A stretch of DNA of 64,000 nucleotides from Pseudomonas lactis (GTDB lineage Bacteria > Pseudomonadota > Gammaproteobacteria > Pseudomonadales > Pseudomonadaceae): the NCBI RefSeq assembly GCF_001439845.1, contig NZ_JYLO01000003.1, positions 62,001 through 126,000 on the forward strand, read 5' to 3'. The number at the start of each line of letters is the position of its first letter. Position 1 is the first letter of the stretch. Shown piece by piece: positions 55,004 to 64,000 of this stretch. The notes under the pieces were generated by a model. It saw nothing but the letters and a program-made list of their open reading frames with translations. It had not been told where the DNA came from and ran no database searches. The position numbers and the translations under genes were made by a program.

Positions 55004-58000
55004 TCACAATTTCAAGAACAGTCTTTCATCCAGCGGCTTGGTGATACCGGCCTTGATGATGCGCTCCACAACCCCGTTGTTCCCGGCCTCGGCAATCAGG
55101 TCCTTCTGGGTCTTGGTGCGCTGGGCCGGTGTCTTCAGATGCGCCGCTGTGTAGTCATCACGCGCCCAGCCCTTTTGTGGATAGTGGAAGTGGGCGTACC
55201 ACAGCGCGTCGATTTTGTTTTTCTTGCGAACCACGTATTCGGTGAAGACATCGCCAGTTTTAGTCGGGATGTCGCGTCGTACCAGGTTGATATCAACAAA
55301 ACCGTGGCGCCAGAGGTAATCGACATTTTCCGCCGTCGGCGTCTGTACCAGATAGCCATCGGCGGTATGGCGGCGGGCCTTTTGCAGGATGTCCTCGGCC
55401 GTTGCTCGCCAGCGTGCCACCCATTCGGCGGTTTCCGGTTTGCTGCCATGGGCGACTTGCGCCTGTTGCGCTTTTTCGATGAGCAGGTTGGCCTGGGCTT
55501 CGAGCATGTCGTTCCAGTCGCGGGGGCTGACGGTGTCTCGTCGCACGGGGTCGTCGAGCTTCTTTTTCTGAAAAAGAATGCTCTGCTCTATCTTCGTCAC
55601 GCCGTCGATCAAGCTTTGCGCTTCGCTTTTGTAGCTGGACCAGGATTTGGGTAATGAAACAGGGCGTGGCGCCGTAGGTTGGCCCTGGACGATCTTCACC
55701 CAGCCACGCTCCCCAGGGTGTTCGCTGTAGCTGGCGATCGGTTGCCCGCTCTGTGGGTCGACCACGTCGATAATGTTCACGGCTTGGCCGGGTACGGGAG
55801 GGCGCAGCGTGCCGATCAGGCTTTCTTTATGCTCGGTCTTGAATACACGCTTGTTCTGCGGTTTGGCCTGCCGGTCCTTGCGTGCAGGGGTGGGTGCAAT
55901 CAGTTGTTGTTCTTCCTTGACGATCTGGACTAGCTCGGCTTCTGCATCGTCGATGAAGTGCTTGAGTGTCTCGGTAAACTGCTGGTGATAATCGCGGCGA
56001 AAGTGTTCCGGATGCTCTTCCTGTAGCGTGACGCTGTCACTCAATACCTGTTTGTATTTGTCGATGATGGTGGTCAGCGTGGCTTTGCGCTCGCTCAGGC
56101 TGTAGCCCTCGTACTGGCGCAGGTCATTGAACGCCAGGTATTCGGCTTTCAGGTCGACGTTCAAGAACCGCTTCATCTGAAATTGCTCGGCGATGTCGGG
56201 GGACAGCGCAGTCCATTCGGTGGCCAGGCGTTTGAGCAGCACCAACTGGTTCATCTTGGCCATGAACACCCCTGTGGCGGGGGACCGGTTGTAGCGCGTC
56301 TTCAGGTACTCCTCGGCACGTTTACTGGCGAAGGGCGAATCGTTTTTCCATTGGTCGAACACCGATCTGATCGCCTCGCTGGACGTCAGCAACTTGTCGG
56401 TGGCGTGGTACGCCATTTCAAACACGCTGGTCAGTTCGTCGTAGGCCTCCCGAGAGCCTGAATGCGCAGTATTTTCCAGCTCTGCCATCGAGGCGCCACT
56501 GATGCCGTACTGGAGGGCGTCGGTGACCAGCTTGACGTAAAAGTCCTCTATCCCAATCAGCGTATGCAATGTGTATTGGTATTCCAAAGAGCGGTTCTCT
56601 TTGAACGTCGACAGGTCGTCGACCCCCCCTATTTTCTTTGGGGCTATGGTTTCAATCGTTTTTTCGCTGGCTGCCCTGAGTGCCTGGGTTAGCGGCTTGA
56701 GGTCTTGAAGTTGTTGATCCAGGCGGCTCTTGAGCATCAGTGTGGCCTGGCGATGTTGCGCGTACGCAGCAGCGAAGCGATTGGCGGACGTGTCATCGGT
56801 AACCAGATTGCGCAGGGTCTTGAGCTTTTTCCGGGCGTTCTGATATTCGATGAAGCTGTCCTTGATCGTTTCGATTGCCGTGTCATGTTTTGCTGAAACC
56901 TTCATGCGCTCCAACATACTGCGTTGGTAGCTCTTTTCTGCTTGCTCCTTGGCGCGCCGGCTTTTCCCGAGTGTTTCCTGCAGGCTTGCGCTCTTGGGCA
57001 TTCCGCCCCTGAGTCTGGGCGCCACGTCAAAATGCCAGTTGCCCTGGGCATCGCGTGCTATCGGCGGCGCCGTACGAGCCTTGTTGTGTTCGTCGATTAC
57101 GTAGGGACCGTCCAGGTCGGTTGCGACGCGAAACCAATGGTTGTCGATGCAGGCGTACCAGCGGTTATCCACTTGATACAGGCCCTTCCTGATGCCTTCG
57201 CCGATTGGAGTGTCGGGGGCTGTTGGAGCGGGCACTGTGAACGAGTCGATGTGTGCACGCAGCTCGGGGGTTAATCCGCGTGGGCTCGACAGCCTGATAT
57301 CAATGGCCGTGCCGTCACCACCGAAGCCTTGGGTGACCGGTGCGCTCGGGTCTTGGTGGATGGCAGGCGCAGGGCGCATGGGGTCGTTGCTCTGGCGGGG
57401 GCGGGGTGCAGGGTCGCTGGCATCGGCTCCTGGCTTAAATGGCTCAAAGGTGCGCGCTGGCTTGGATTCGGCGACGGGTACATGGGTCAAGGTCATGCCC
57501 AGGTTGACCAGCAGATCGACCATTGCCCCGGCCGGGTCCGGATCGTTGGCGGTGGACAAGCGCTTGATGTCGTTTTCGGCATTGACCAGTTGCAGCAACC
57601 AGCCCGCCATCGCACCCGGCCCGCGCATCAACGGCAGCAGGGTGTTGAACAACAGCCAGCCGAGCTCCTTGTAGGACGCCCAACGACTTTCAGCATCGGA
57701 GGTCGATTGGCCTTCAGCCAGGGTGACCAGGCTGTTGGCATTGGAGTGGAACCAGTGCTTGGCCAGGTCGCCGTTGAGCAGGTCCTGGCGTAGCGTGGTG
57801 GCAGCGGCATAGCCGTCGACAGCCAGGGTGGTCGGCTTGGGCGTAGCAGGCGGGTCAAACTCATTGAATACGCTAAAACGCGCAATATTGGGCGTGTGAA
57901 AACCGCCATTACCGTACACCGCCCGTGCTTTGTCATCCGGCAACCAGGCCAGCACGCTGTCTTGCAGCGCACCGGGTTCGCGGATGGCCTCCAGCAGCGC

Positions 58001-60001
58001 GTCGCGGCTGGCGAATTCCAGCAGTGCCGGTTTCAATTGAGGACGATAGAGGATATGTGGGCCGCTACCGCTGGACAAAGGTTCGATGATAAACATATTG
58101 GCGACCACATCCGGCGTCGCTCCTGGTTTGCGTACAAATGCCAGGGGGCGCACGGTAATCTCTTGGCCTGCCGCACTTTTGCCGCCCGCGCCGGGCTGGG
58201 TGATTGCTTCGATAAACGCGTGGCCCTGGGCGGTGATGCCGGCTTCGCCCTTGAGCTTGAGTTCCAAGGCCTGCATCGCGAGCTGCAGGGGTACCTGCTC
58301 GATGAAACGTGCCAGCCGATCACGGGCTGCCGGGCTGTCGTCCAGCAGTTCACGCTTGAGCAACTCGGGGTAGTGGCCGCCAATGTCCACAGTGTTGATC
58401 AGGTCCTTGAGCATTTTTGGCAGGCTGGCATCGCTGACCCGCTGCCCATGCAGGTGGACTTCCATCTCACCCTTGGGCAGGCCCGACAGATTTTCCAGGG
58501 CCATGTCCACCAGGCTCATTCTCACCCGTTCCAGGTAGTTGCTGCCCATATCGCCCACCGGGACCTTGAACACCACCTCCACATTCTTGGCCGTGTAACC
58601 CTTGCCGGCTAAATGCTGGTCGAGCTGTTGCTCGGCGTAGGTGCGGATATCGGGGATGCCGTCGAGGAAGGTGCGGCCATTGTTGCGGCGCACGCTGCTG
58701 GCCAGGGCCAGTGCGTGCTGTCGATAGGTGTCGCGTTCTGCGGCGCTTGCCGAGCCGAACCAGGTGGGCAACTGTTCATGCAGACGTTCAAGCTCGCGCG
58801 CGTCGGGTGCATAGGCCCCGAGAAACCAGGGGCTCGGGTCGCTGGCCTGGGTGAACGCCTGCTCCAGCGCCTCAAGCGAGCCGGTGGTGGGCACCTCGAT
58901 GGACGCAACGTTCTCCACCATGGCATTGAGGATGACCGCCGCCTGGGTATCGAAAATATTCCCCGCAGGCTCCTGGCGCTTCCAGTTCAGGGTGTCGAAA
59001 ACGAAGGCATCGCCCATTTTTTTGCCCCAGGCTTTGCCGAACGCCTGCAAGGAGTCATACGGCGTCACCACGCCGGCGGCAGTGGCGTGCAGTACCTGCG
59101 TGCGGCCATCGACCTGACGAGTGATCAGCAGGTTTGGGGTGAGTTGCGAGGCGCTGCCACCGGCGTGGCTCACCGCAGAATCAAGGATGAAAACCTGTGC
59201 CGCACCATCGCCTTTGGCCGCTTGGCGCTGCGCACGATCCGGGTACGTCACGACCTGGTCGAGGGTCTCGCGTTGTTGAGCGCTGAGCCCAGGTTGCTTC
59301 AGGGCTCCGGTGGTCAAGGTGTCCCGCAGTGTGTCGCTCAGCCAGCGCCAACGGTTGGCACCGGGAGCGTGAGCGTCAGCGCTGCCGACGAAGTGCTTGA
59401 GCATGGCCTGTTCGAACGCTTTTTTGAGGGGCGCGCGCAGGCTGCGGATAGCCAGTTCAATGGCCTGCATATCAATGCCCGGCATCAAGGCATTGGAGGA
59501 GGGCGCAGGCTTGAGGCTATGCCCGGTGGCGTGATCGACCAGGGTGCAGGGCAGTGAATGTTTGTCGGTAAAGTCGAGGTCGCCGTCGGTGGTCAGGTGC
59601 TTCAGGGCGATGTCCAGCAAAGGGGTCAGGCGGTACTGGGGTGGGTCGGTTGAAATGGGTTCGGCCACTGCCGTTTCGGCGAGATTGAAGGCTAAAGTGG
59701 GGTACAGGCTTTTGATCGCCTCCTCTAGCATGCCCGACACCACTGAACGCAACGTAGGGCGAGTGTCGAACTGCTGGGCGACCGCCGTTGCGGTGATCTG
59801 CGGCGAGTTGTCGGTGGGAGCGGTGGTCACTGCGGTGCGCAACGGTGCGGATGCACGCCGGGGGCGGTTCAGCGGTTGGTCTTGTGCGGCATTCGATAAG
59901 GCTTCGTGATGGGTATCGACCGCCTGGCCGGCAGCCGGGGTTGGCAGTGAAACGGGCAGGTGGTGGTCAAAAAAACGCTGGGGGTAGTTTCCCTGAATCA
60001 T
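55004..60001 (-). CDS. Giant toxin-like protein (DUF6543/dermonecrotic toxin-type)
   Basis: 1665 aa, no signal peptide. Residues about 1-850 follow the pattern of Pseudomonas 'dermonecrotic toxin domain' proteins (TYPDRAQRQAAKGDGAAQVF, LITRQVDGRTQVLHATAAG). A hydrophobic stretch near 790-830 (LGWLLFNTLLPLMRGPGAMA) is followed by a Pro-rich hinge (about 870-920). A YQVDNRWYACIDNHWFRV/NWHFDVAPRLRGG block comes next. From about 1030 there are long charged helices likely to form coiled coils. The last ~140 residues hold a compact domain (EYVVRKKNKIDALWYAHFHY) of unknown function. AAGGAAG precedes the start. Delivery route and target are unknown, and no immunity gene is evident. Confidence 0.7.
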   Translation of the reverse strand: MIQGNYPQRFFDHHLPVSLPTPAAGQAVDTHHEALSNAAQDQPLNRPRRASAPLRTAVTTAPTDNSPQITATAVAQQFDTRPTLRSVVSGMLEEAIKSLYPTLAFNLAETAVAEPISTDPPQYRLTPLLDIALKHLTTDGDLDFTDKHSLPCTLVDHATGHSLKPAPSSNALMPGIDMQAIELAIRSLRAPLKKAFEQAMLKHFVGSADAHAPGANRWRWLSDTLRDTLTTGALKQPGLSAQQRETLDQVVTYPDRAQRQAAKGDGAAQVFILDSAVSHAGGSASQLTPNLLITRQVDGRTQVLHATAAGVVTPYDSLQAFGKAWGKKMGDAFVFDTLNWKRQEPAGNIFDTQAAVILNAMVENVASIEVPTTGSLEALEQAFTQASDPSPWFLGAYAPDARELERLHEQLPTWFGSASAAERDTYRQHALALASSVRRNNGRTFLDGIPDIRTYAEQQLDQHLAGKGYTAKNVEVVFKVPVGDMGSNYLERVRMSLVDMALENLSGLPKGEMEVHLHGQRVSDASLPKMLKDLINTVDIGGHYPELLKRELLDDSPAARDRLARFIEQVPLQLAMQALELKLKGEAGITAQGHAFIEAITQPGAGGKSAAGQEITVRPLAFVRKPGATPDVVANMFIIEPLSSGSGPHILYRPQLKPALLEFASRDALLEAIREPGALQDSVLAWLPDDKARAVYGNGGFHTPNIARFSVFNEFDPPATPKPTTLAVDGYAAATTLRQDLLNGDLAKHWFHSNANSLVTLAEGQSTSDAESRWASYKELGWLLFNTLLPLMRGPGAMAGWLLQLVNAENDIKRLSTANDPDPAGAMVDLLVNLGMTLTHVPVAESKPARTFEPFKPGADASDPAPRPRQSNDPMRPAPAIHQDPSAPVTQGFGGDGTAIDIRLSSPRGLTPELRAHIDSFTVPAPTAPDTPIGEGIRKGLYQVDNRWYACIDNHWFRVATDLDGPYVIDEHNKARTAPPIARDAQGNWHFDVAPRLRGGMPKSASLQETLGKSRRAKEQAEKSYQRSMLERMKVSAKHDTAIETIKDSFIEYQNARKKLKTLRNLVTDDTSANRFAAAYAQHRQATLMLKSRLDQQLQDLKPLTQALRAASEKTIETIAPKKIGGVDDLSTFKENRSLEYQYTLHTLIGIEDFYVKLVTDALQYGISGASMAELENTAHSGSREAYDELTSVFEMAYHATDKLLTSSEAIRSVFDQWKNDSPFASKRAEEYLKTRYNRSPATGVFMAKMNQLVLLKRLATEWTALSPDIAEQFQMKRFLNVDLKAEYLAFNDLRQYEGYSLSERKATLTTIIDKYKQVLSDSVTLQEEHPEHFRRDYHQQFTETLKHFIDDAEAELVQIVKEEQQLIAPTPARKDRQAKPQNKRVFKTEHKESLIGTLRPPVPGQAVNIIDVVDPQSGQPIASYSEHPGERGWVKIVQGQPTAPRPVSLPKSWSSYKSEAQSLIDGVTKIEQSILFQKKKLDDPVRRDTVSPRDWNDMLEAQANLLIEKAQQAQVAHGSKPETAEWVARWRATAEDILQKARRHTADGYLVQTPTAENVDYLWRHGFVDINLVRRDIPTKTGDVFTEYVVRKKNKIDALWYAHFHYPQKGWARDDYTAAHLKTPAQRTKTQKDLIAEAGNNGVVERIIKAGITKPLDERLFLKL

Positions 60002-60289
60002 CGTGCAGCTTCCTTGTGGTTGCAGTCATGCTCGTCATGGAGGTGACCCTGTTCGCGTCATGCGAGCAGGCGAGTGGAAACTACCGAGCCAGGTTTTCGA
60101 GTGAAATCAACAATAGGTAAACAGCCATTTCCATTGGCATGCCCTTACCGCTAGCGCTTGATTTTGCGTGGGGTGGAGTAGGGCGAGGGATATATGGCGG
60201 CATGTAAACGCGGCGCAGGTCACGTCAGGATTTACGCCGTAGCAACCATTTGACCTATCATGAGGTCTTTCCTCTGAACGATTGATGTT

Positions 60290-60586
60290 ATGACTGCCGA
60301 ATCCGCCCCCCTGCGCACCCTGCTTGAAACCAGCGACATGCTTGAAATCGACGGCCTGCATGCCTTTGATTTCGAGTTGACTGAACTAAAGCTCGTGATT
60401 ACTGCCATGGATGGCCGGGCCGAAAAACGCTGGAGCTTCAGCTCGGCGCAGGTGGGCGCTGCCACATTTGACGAGACGCTGCAAAGCTGGACCCTTACCG
60501 GTGAGTCGGGCGAGCACCGCTTGATCTGCATGAGCGCCTTCACCGGCAACAATAACGATGAGGACGAAGCGGATGATGATGCGTAA
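60290..60586 (+). CDS. DUF5629 family protein
   Basis: 98-aa small acidic soluble protein (C-terminus NNNDEDEADDDA), recognised as the Pseudomonas-restricted DUF5629 family of unknown function. Its end overlaps the start of the lactonase gene by 14 bp, so the two are probably co-transcribed. It is divergent from the giant toxin-like gene across 288 bp in which no other feature was seen. Confidence 0.82.
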   Translation: MTAESAPLRTLLETSDMLEIDGLHAFDFELTELKLVITAMDGRAEKRWSFSSAQVGAATFDETLQSWTLTGESGEHRLICMSAFTGNNNDEDEADDDA

Positions 60587-61748
60587 ATTCTGGCCCCTGC
60601 TGATGGCAGGCAGTGTCGGTGCGATGTCGGTACAGGCCGCGCCCAGCGATCTGCATGAACTGCTGGTGGGCAGCTACACCGCCGGTAGCAGCGAGGGTAT
60701 TTACCGCCTGCAGTTCGACAGCCGCACCGGGCAGTTCAGCGGCAAGCCAGTGCTGGCGGCGAAAACCGCCAACCCGTCCTGGTTGACGATTTCCAAAGAC
60801 CAGAAGCAGTTGTTCGTGGTCAATGAAAACGGCCCGGGCCAGGAAGACCCGGTGGGGCGTGTCAGCAGCTACAGCATCGACCCGCAGAACCACCAGTTGA
60901 CCCTGATCAATCAGGTGCAGAGCCTGGGCAATGAGCCCACCCATTCCAGCGTGGCCGCCGATGGGCGCTACCTGTTCGTGGCCAACTATTCGGTGGTGGA
61001 AGACCCGGGTGGCAGCCTGGCGATCCTGCCGGTGGACGCCAGTGGCAAGCTGTCGGCGCCGGTGCAGTTGAGCGGGCACCCGGCCAGCCGTGTGAACCCG
61101 GAGCGCCAGGCGTCCAACCATGTGCATTCGGTGGTGTCGTCGCCGGACGGCAAGTACGTATTCGTGCAGGACCTGGGTGCGGACAAGGTGTTTGCCTACC
61201 GCTACGACCCCAAGGCCAATCACGAACTGCCATTGACAGCGGCCAACCCGGCGTCGGTGCAGTTGCCCCCGGGCAGCGGCCCGCGTCACTTGCTGTTCAG
61301 TGCGGACGGCAAGCACGCCTGGCTGACCACTGAGATGAGCGCCCAGGTGGCCGTGTTCGATTACAACGAGGGCAAGCTGACGCAAACCCAGTTGCTCGAC
61401 TATGCCGCCGGCCAACCGGTGTCCGACAAGGCCGGCGCGGCGTTGCATGCTTCCAGCGATGGCAAGTTCCTTTATGTGAGTAACCGTGGCACAGCCAATC
61501 AGATGCTGGTATTCAGCATCGACCCGGCCACCGCGCACCTCAAGGAAATCCAGCGCCGCTCTGTTGAAGGCGACCACCCGCGTGAGTTCAGCCTCGACCC
61601 GAGCGGCAAGTTCCTGCTGATCGCCAACCAGAAAAGCAATGAAATCGTGGTGGTTGAACGCGACCCCAAGACCGGCCTGCTGGGTAAAACCGTGCAGAAA
61701 TTGCCGATCGATGCCCCCAGCGACCTCAAGTTCCTGGTGCGTCAATAA
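60573..61748 (+). CDS. Exported lactonase family (seven-bladed propeller) protein
   Basis: 391 aa with a signal peptide (MMMRKFWPLLMAGSVGAMSVQA). It then has a YbhE/6-phosphogluconolactonase-type propeller: LLVGSYTAGSSEGIY, NEPTHSSVAADGRYLFVANY, GSGPRHLLFSADGKHAW, HPREFSLDPSGKFLL. The export signal separates it from cytoplasmic Pgl, so it acts in the periplasm on an unknown lactone or has another role. Three in-frame ATGs (60573, 60576, 60579) and one at 60558 compete. 60573 fits GAGG best. Confidence 0.85.
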   Translation: MMMRKFWPLLMAGSVGAMSVQAAPSDLHELLVGSYTAGSSEGIYRLQFDSRTGQFSGKPVLAAKTANPSWLTISKDQKQLFVVNENGPGQEDPVGRVSSYSIDPQNHQLTLINQVQSLGNEPTHSSVAADGRYLFVANYSVVEDPGGSLAILPVDASGKLSAPVQLSGHPASRVNPERQASNHVHSVVSSPDGKYVFVQDLGADKVFAYRYDPKANHELPLTAANPASVQLPPGSGPRHLLFSADGKHAWLTTEMSAQVAVFDYNEGKLTQTQLLDYAAGQPVSDKAGAALHASSDGKFLYVSNRGTANQMLVFSIDPATAHLKEIQRRSVEGDHPREFSLDPSGKFLLIANQKSNEIVVVERDPKTGLLGKTVQKLPIDAPSDLKFLVRQ

Positions 61749-61752
61749 GCCA

Positions 61753-61775
61753 CAGGCCCCGCAATGCGGGGCCTG
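61753..61775 (+). terminator. Hairpin after lactonase gene
   Basis: Perfect 10-bp stem CAGGCCCCGC / GCGGGGCCTG with a 3-nt loop, 4 bp after the TAA. A short T-rich stretch follows, giving a probable terminator. Confidence 0.75.
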
Positions 61776-61904
61776 AGCCTTTGTATTAATCGCAGTGATA
61801 ACGGCTACTGTTTCAAAGCATTTCTAAGGTTCAACCCTCGGGCGTAAGTTGGGTTCCAAGGCCTTCCCAGGCCACCCAACCAAACGCACACAAGGGTTAC
61901 CGCC

Positions 61905-62084
61905 ATGAATTTCAATCTCTTCTCGATCATTGCTGCTTCTGCTGTTTCCGCCACCGTGGCATTGCCTGCCGCCGCCAGCGTGGAAGTCACCGGCAAAAAA
62001 TCCAATGTCACGGCCTATACCCAGAAATACCTGCAACAGAGCGCCAATTTCTATGCGGCGCTGGATCACAAGACCCAGCACTGA
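61905..62084 (+). CDS. Small secreted protein of unknown function
   Basis: 59 aa, with good codon structure. The first 25 residues (MNFNLFSIIAASAVSATVAL, then PAAAS) form a signal peptide, leaving a mature peptide of about 34 residues ending FYAALDHKTQH. It is flanked by a hairpin upstream and a REPIN downstream, so it is transcribed alone. No family recognised. Confidence 0.7.
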   Translation: MNFNLFSIIAASAVSATVALPAAASVEVTGKKSNVTAYTQKYLQQSANFYAALDHKTQH

Positions 62085-62095
62085 GCCACGGTCCA

Positions 62096-62184
62096 ATGTG
62101 GGAGCTGGCTTGCCTGCGATGCGGACCACTCGGTATAGCTGATGTACCGAGTCGATGCCATCGCAGGCAAGCCAGCTCCCACAT
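62096..62184. repeat. REP doublet (REPIN)
   Basis: ATGTGGGAGCTGGCTTGCCT and its inverse copy, with a palindromic centre (CTCGGTA...TACCGAG), between the small secreted gene and the GST gene. Confidence 0.9.
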
Positions 62185-62194
62185 TGGATTGGCC

Positions 62195-62788
62195 TCAGGG
62201 TTTTGCCATCACTGCTCTAAACAACGGTGAATCCAGAAACCGCTGTAACCAGGCCTGCAAACGCCGATAGGGCGTGCCCGCAAACCACTCCCGATTCACA
62301 TGGGCAAACTGGCGCACAAACGGCGCCAGCGCTGCATCTGCCAAGCTCAGGTGATCGGCGAGTAGATACTCACGGTGTGCCAGCAAATCTTCCAGCTTGC
62401 GCAAGAACACCTCGCCCTCGGCCCGATAGTGTTCCATCGGTTGCTCCGGGTAGCGCTCGGCGTACTTGTATCGATTCAAATGATGTTTGAACACCTGGTC
62501 ATTTTCTTCAATCAGCGCATACACCGCTGGATCGCCCTGTAGCCGCCAGTTTTCGGGGTCGTGCTGGGCCAGCGCCCACTGCATGATCTCCAGGCTTTCC
62601 TCGATCACTCGCCCTTCGACGCTCAACACCGGCACCGTGCCCTTGGGCGACAGCGCGAGCATCTCGGCCGGCTTGGCTTTCAGGCTGACTTCGACAATGC
62701 GCACCGCCACGCCGGAGTAGCGCAGCGCCAGCCGCGCTCGCATTGCATAGGGGCAGCGCCGGAACGAATACAGCAGCGCTTCGCTCAC
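62195..62788 (-). CDS. Glutathione S-transferase
   Basis: 197-aa thioredoxin-fold GST. N-terminal CPYAMRARLAL (Cys-type active site like Omega/Beta enzymes and glutaredoxins), cis-Pro in GTVPVL, glutathione-binding EESLEIMQW, and an alpha-helical C-terminal domain with LSLADAALAPFVRQF. It probably conjugates or reduces glutathione adducts in the cytoplasm. Its start overlaps the sbcC stop (ATGA). Confidence 0.9.
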   Translation of the reverse strand: MSEALLYSFRRCPYAMRARLALRYSGVAVRIVEVSLKAKPAEMLALSPKGTVPVLSVEGRVIEESLEIMQWALAQHDPENWRLQGDPAVYALIEENDQVFKHHLNRYKYAERYPEQPMEHYRAEGEVFLRKLEDLLAHREYLLADHLSLADAALAPFVRQFAHVNREWFAGTPYRRLQAWLQRFLDSPLFRAVMAKP

Positions 62789-64000
62789 TTGACCTCCAAC
62801 GTGCTCAGGCCATTGCCCTGGCGTTGCACCTGGATCTGCACCGGGATGCGTTCATGCATTTCCTGTACGTGGGAGATCACCGCCACCTTGCGGCCCTGGG
62901 CCTGCAAACCATCCAGAGCGTCCATCGCCAATTGCAACGACTCCGGATCAAGGCTGCCAAAGCCTTCGTCGATAAACAGCGACTCGATCTTCAAGGTGCT
63001 CGACGCCATCGACGCCAGCCCCAACGCCAGTGCCAACGACACCAGGAAGGTTTCGCCACCGGACAGGGAATGCACCGAGCGCAGTTCATCGCCCATCTCG
63101 GTGTCCATGACCAACAGCCCGAGCATGCTGCCGCCGCGTTTAAGCCGGTAGCGGCGCACCAGTTGGCGCAGTTGCACGTTGGCGTGGTGCACCAGCAAAT
63201 CGAGGTTGTAGGCCTGAGCGATCTTGCGGAAGGTATCGCCGGTGGCCGAGCCGATCAGCGCATTCAGGCGGGCCCAGCGCTGCCACTGCTCGTAAGCTTT
63301 GGCGATCTGTTCGGCCAGGGCCTGGTTGGCGTTTTGGCGACGCTGGTCTTCGGACTGGCGTGCGCGCAGTTCGGCGCAGTGTTTCTCACCCTCGATCAGT
63401 TGCTGGTTAAGCGTTGCCAGGGTGGCGTCCAGTTGCTCGGCCTCCAGGTTGCCGTTGTGCAGGGCCCGGTGTTCGGCCAGGCGTTGTTCGCGCTCGTGCA
63501 ACAGAACCTTAGCTTGCTCCACGGCCTTTTCGCTGCTGTGCAGGTGCTGACGCAACTGCGCGACCTGGGCCTCATCAAAGGCCAACAGGCGCGCCAGGCC
63601 CTGGTCATCCAGTTCGGGGTGCAGGGCGCGCCATTCGCTGATGCGTGTCGCGAGGGCTTGCTGTTCCGCCTCCAATGCCTGCTGGCGTTGCTGCTGGGCG
63701 TTGAGGTCGGCGGCCAGCTGTACCAGGGCCGTGTGCACAGCGTGCAGTTCCTCGTTGGCGTCGGTCTCGCTCTGGCGGGACTGCGTGACAGCTTGCTCCA
63801 GTTGCTGTTGCCAGTGTTCGGCGCTGGGGTGCTCTCCTAGCAAGGTACGGAGTTTTTCCTGGACGGCGTGTTGCTGGTCAGCCAGCTCTGCGACTTGCAG
63901 ATTCAAGGCGTCGAGTTGCTGCTGACGATGCTGCTGGTGGGTATGTTGTTTCTCGATGGCCTGTTGGCGCTCCTGCTGCTCGGCCTGCTCATCGCGTTGA
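62785..64000 (-). CDS. sbcC: Exonuclease subunit SbcC (5' part beyond window)
   Basis: C-terminal about 405 residues of the SMC/Rad50-like ATPase of the SbcCD nuclease, which cuts hairpins and processes DNA ends. A long Gln/Glu-rich coiled coil leads into the second ATPase half, with the signature SGGETFLVSLALALGLA, Walker B LFIDEGFGSLD and the VISHVQEM switch. The frame is open to the window edge, so the N-terminus is missing only because of the cut. Confidence 0.94.
   Translation of the reverse strand, partial: QRDEQAEQQERQQAIEKQHTHQQHRQQQLDALNLQVAELADQQHAVQEKLRTLLGEHPSAEHWQQQLEQAVTQSRQSETDANEELHAVHTALVQLAADLNAQQQRQQALEAEQQALATRISEWRALHPELDDQGLARLLAFDEAQVAQLRQHLHSSEKAVEQAKVLLHEREQRLAEHRALHNGNLEAEQLDATLATLNQQLIEGEKHCAELRARQSEDQRRQNANQALAEQIAKAYEQWQRWARLNALIGSATGDTFRKIAQAYNLDLLVHHANVQLRQLVRRYRLKRGGSMLGLLVMDTEMGDELRSVHSLSGGETFLVSLALALGLASMASSTLKIESLFIDEGFGSLDPESLQLAMDALDGLQAQGRKVAVISHVQEMHERIPVQIQVQRQGNGLSTLEVK

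Overview
The window is a high-GC chromosomal segment from a fluorescent-group Pseudomonas. Evidence for this is codon use, the cti/metH pair, the cob gene order, PraB, FadL and DUF5629 relatives, and five REP doublets (REPINs) of the type common in P. fluorescens genomes. No tRNA, rRNA, prophage, transposase or CRISPR array was seen.

Layout. 1-6 kb: 3'-truncated metH (B12-dependent methionine synthase, minus strand), divergent from cti (periplasmic cis-trans fatty acid isomerase), then an acyltransferase-3 membrane protein. 6-10.4 kb: a giant toxin-like protein on the minus strand. It carries three tandem repeats, a nuclear-localisation-like basic motif and a C-terminal SET methyltransferase domain that is broken by a one-base frameshift. 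10.6-22.4 kb: nfuA, then a cobalt/cobalamin region with two oppositely oriented cobalamin riboswitches. One precedes cbtB-cbtA-cobE-cobM and the other precedes cobW-cobN. A serralysin-like protease lies between them. After cobN comes a ChlI-like/VWA pair in two overlapping frames, with an A AAA AAG slippery heptamer and a 13-bp hairpin: a strong candidate for programmed -1 frameshifting that would make both cobaltochelatase partner subunits. 22.4-30 kb: DUF1853, then nadK, a metallophosphatase, a rhomboid protease, DUF1315 and DUF2797 in overlapping order, then pepN.

30-47.5 kb is a hydrocarbon/lipid catabolic island. The minus strand has a Baeyer-Villiger-type monooxygenase, an SDR and a di-metal hydrolase. 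The plus strand has an alpha/beta hydrolase, alkB, two PraA/PraB-like secreted proteins, a FadL porin, a large FadE, a high-molecular-weight FabG, a MaoC hydratase, a thiolase and FadD. Together these could take an alkane from uptake through oxidation and activation to acetyl-CoA. Two of the promoter regions share an ATTTCAA-N8-TTGAA inverted repeat.

47.5-64 kb: a second serralysin with a duplicated C-terminal RTX module and a Pro/Glu/Lys linker; a Gfo/Idh/MocA dehydrogenase; a YCF48 propeller with an MMPL/RND transporter; a second giant toxin-like protein (1665 aa); DUF5629; an exported lactonase-fold protein; a 59-aa secreted peptide; a glutathione S-transferase; and the 3' part of sbcC.

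All calls come from reading the sequence and recognising families; no database search was run.
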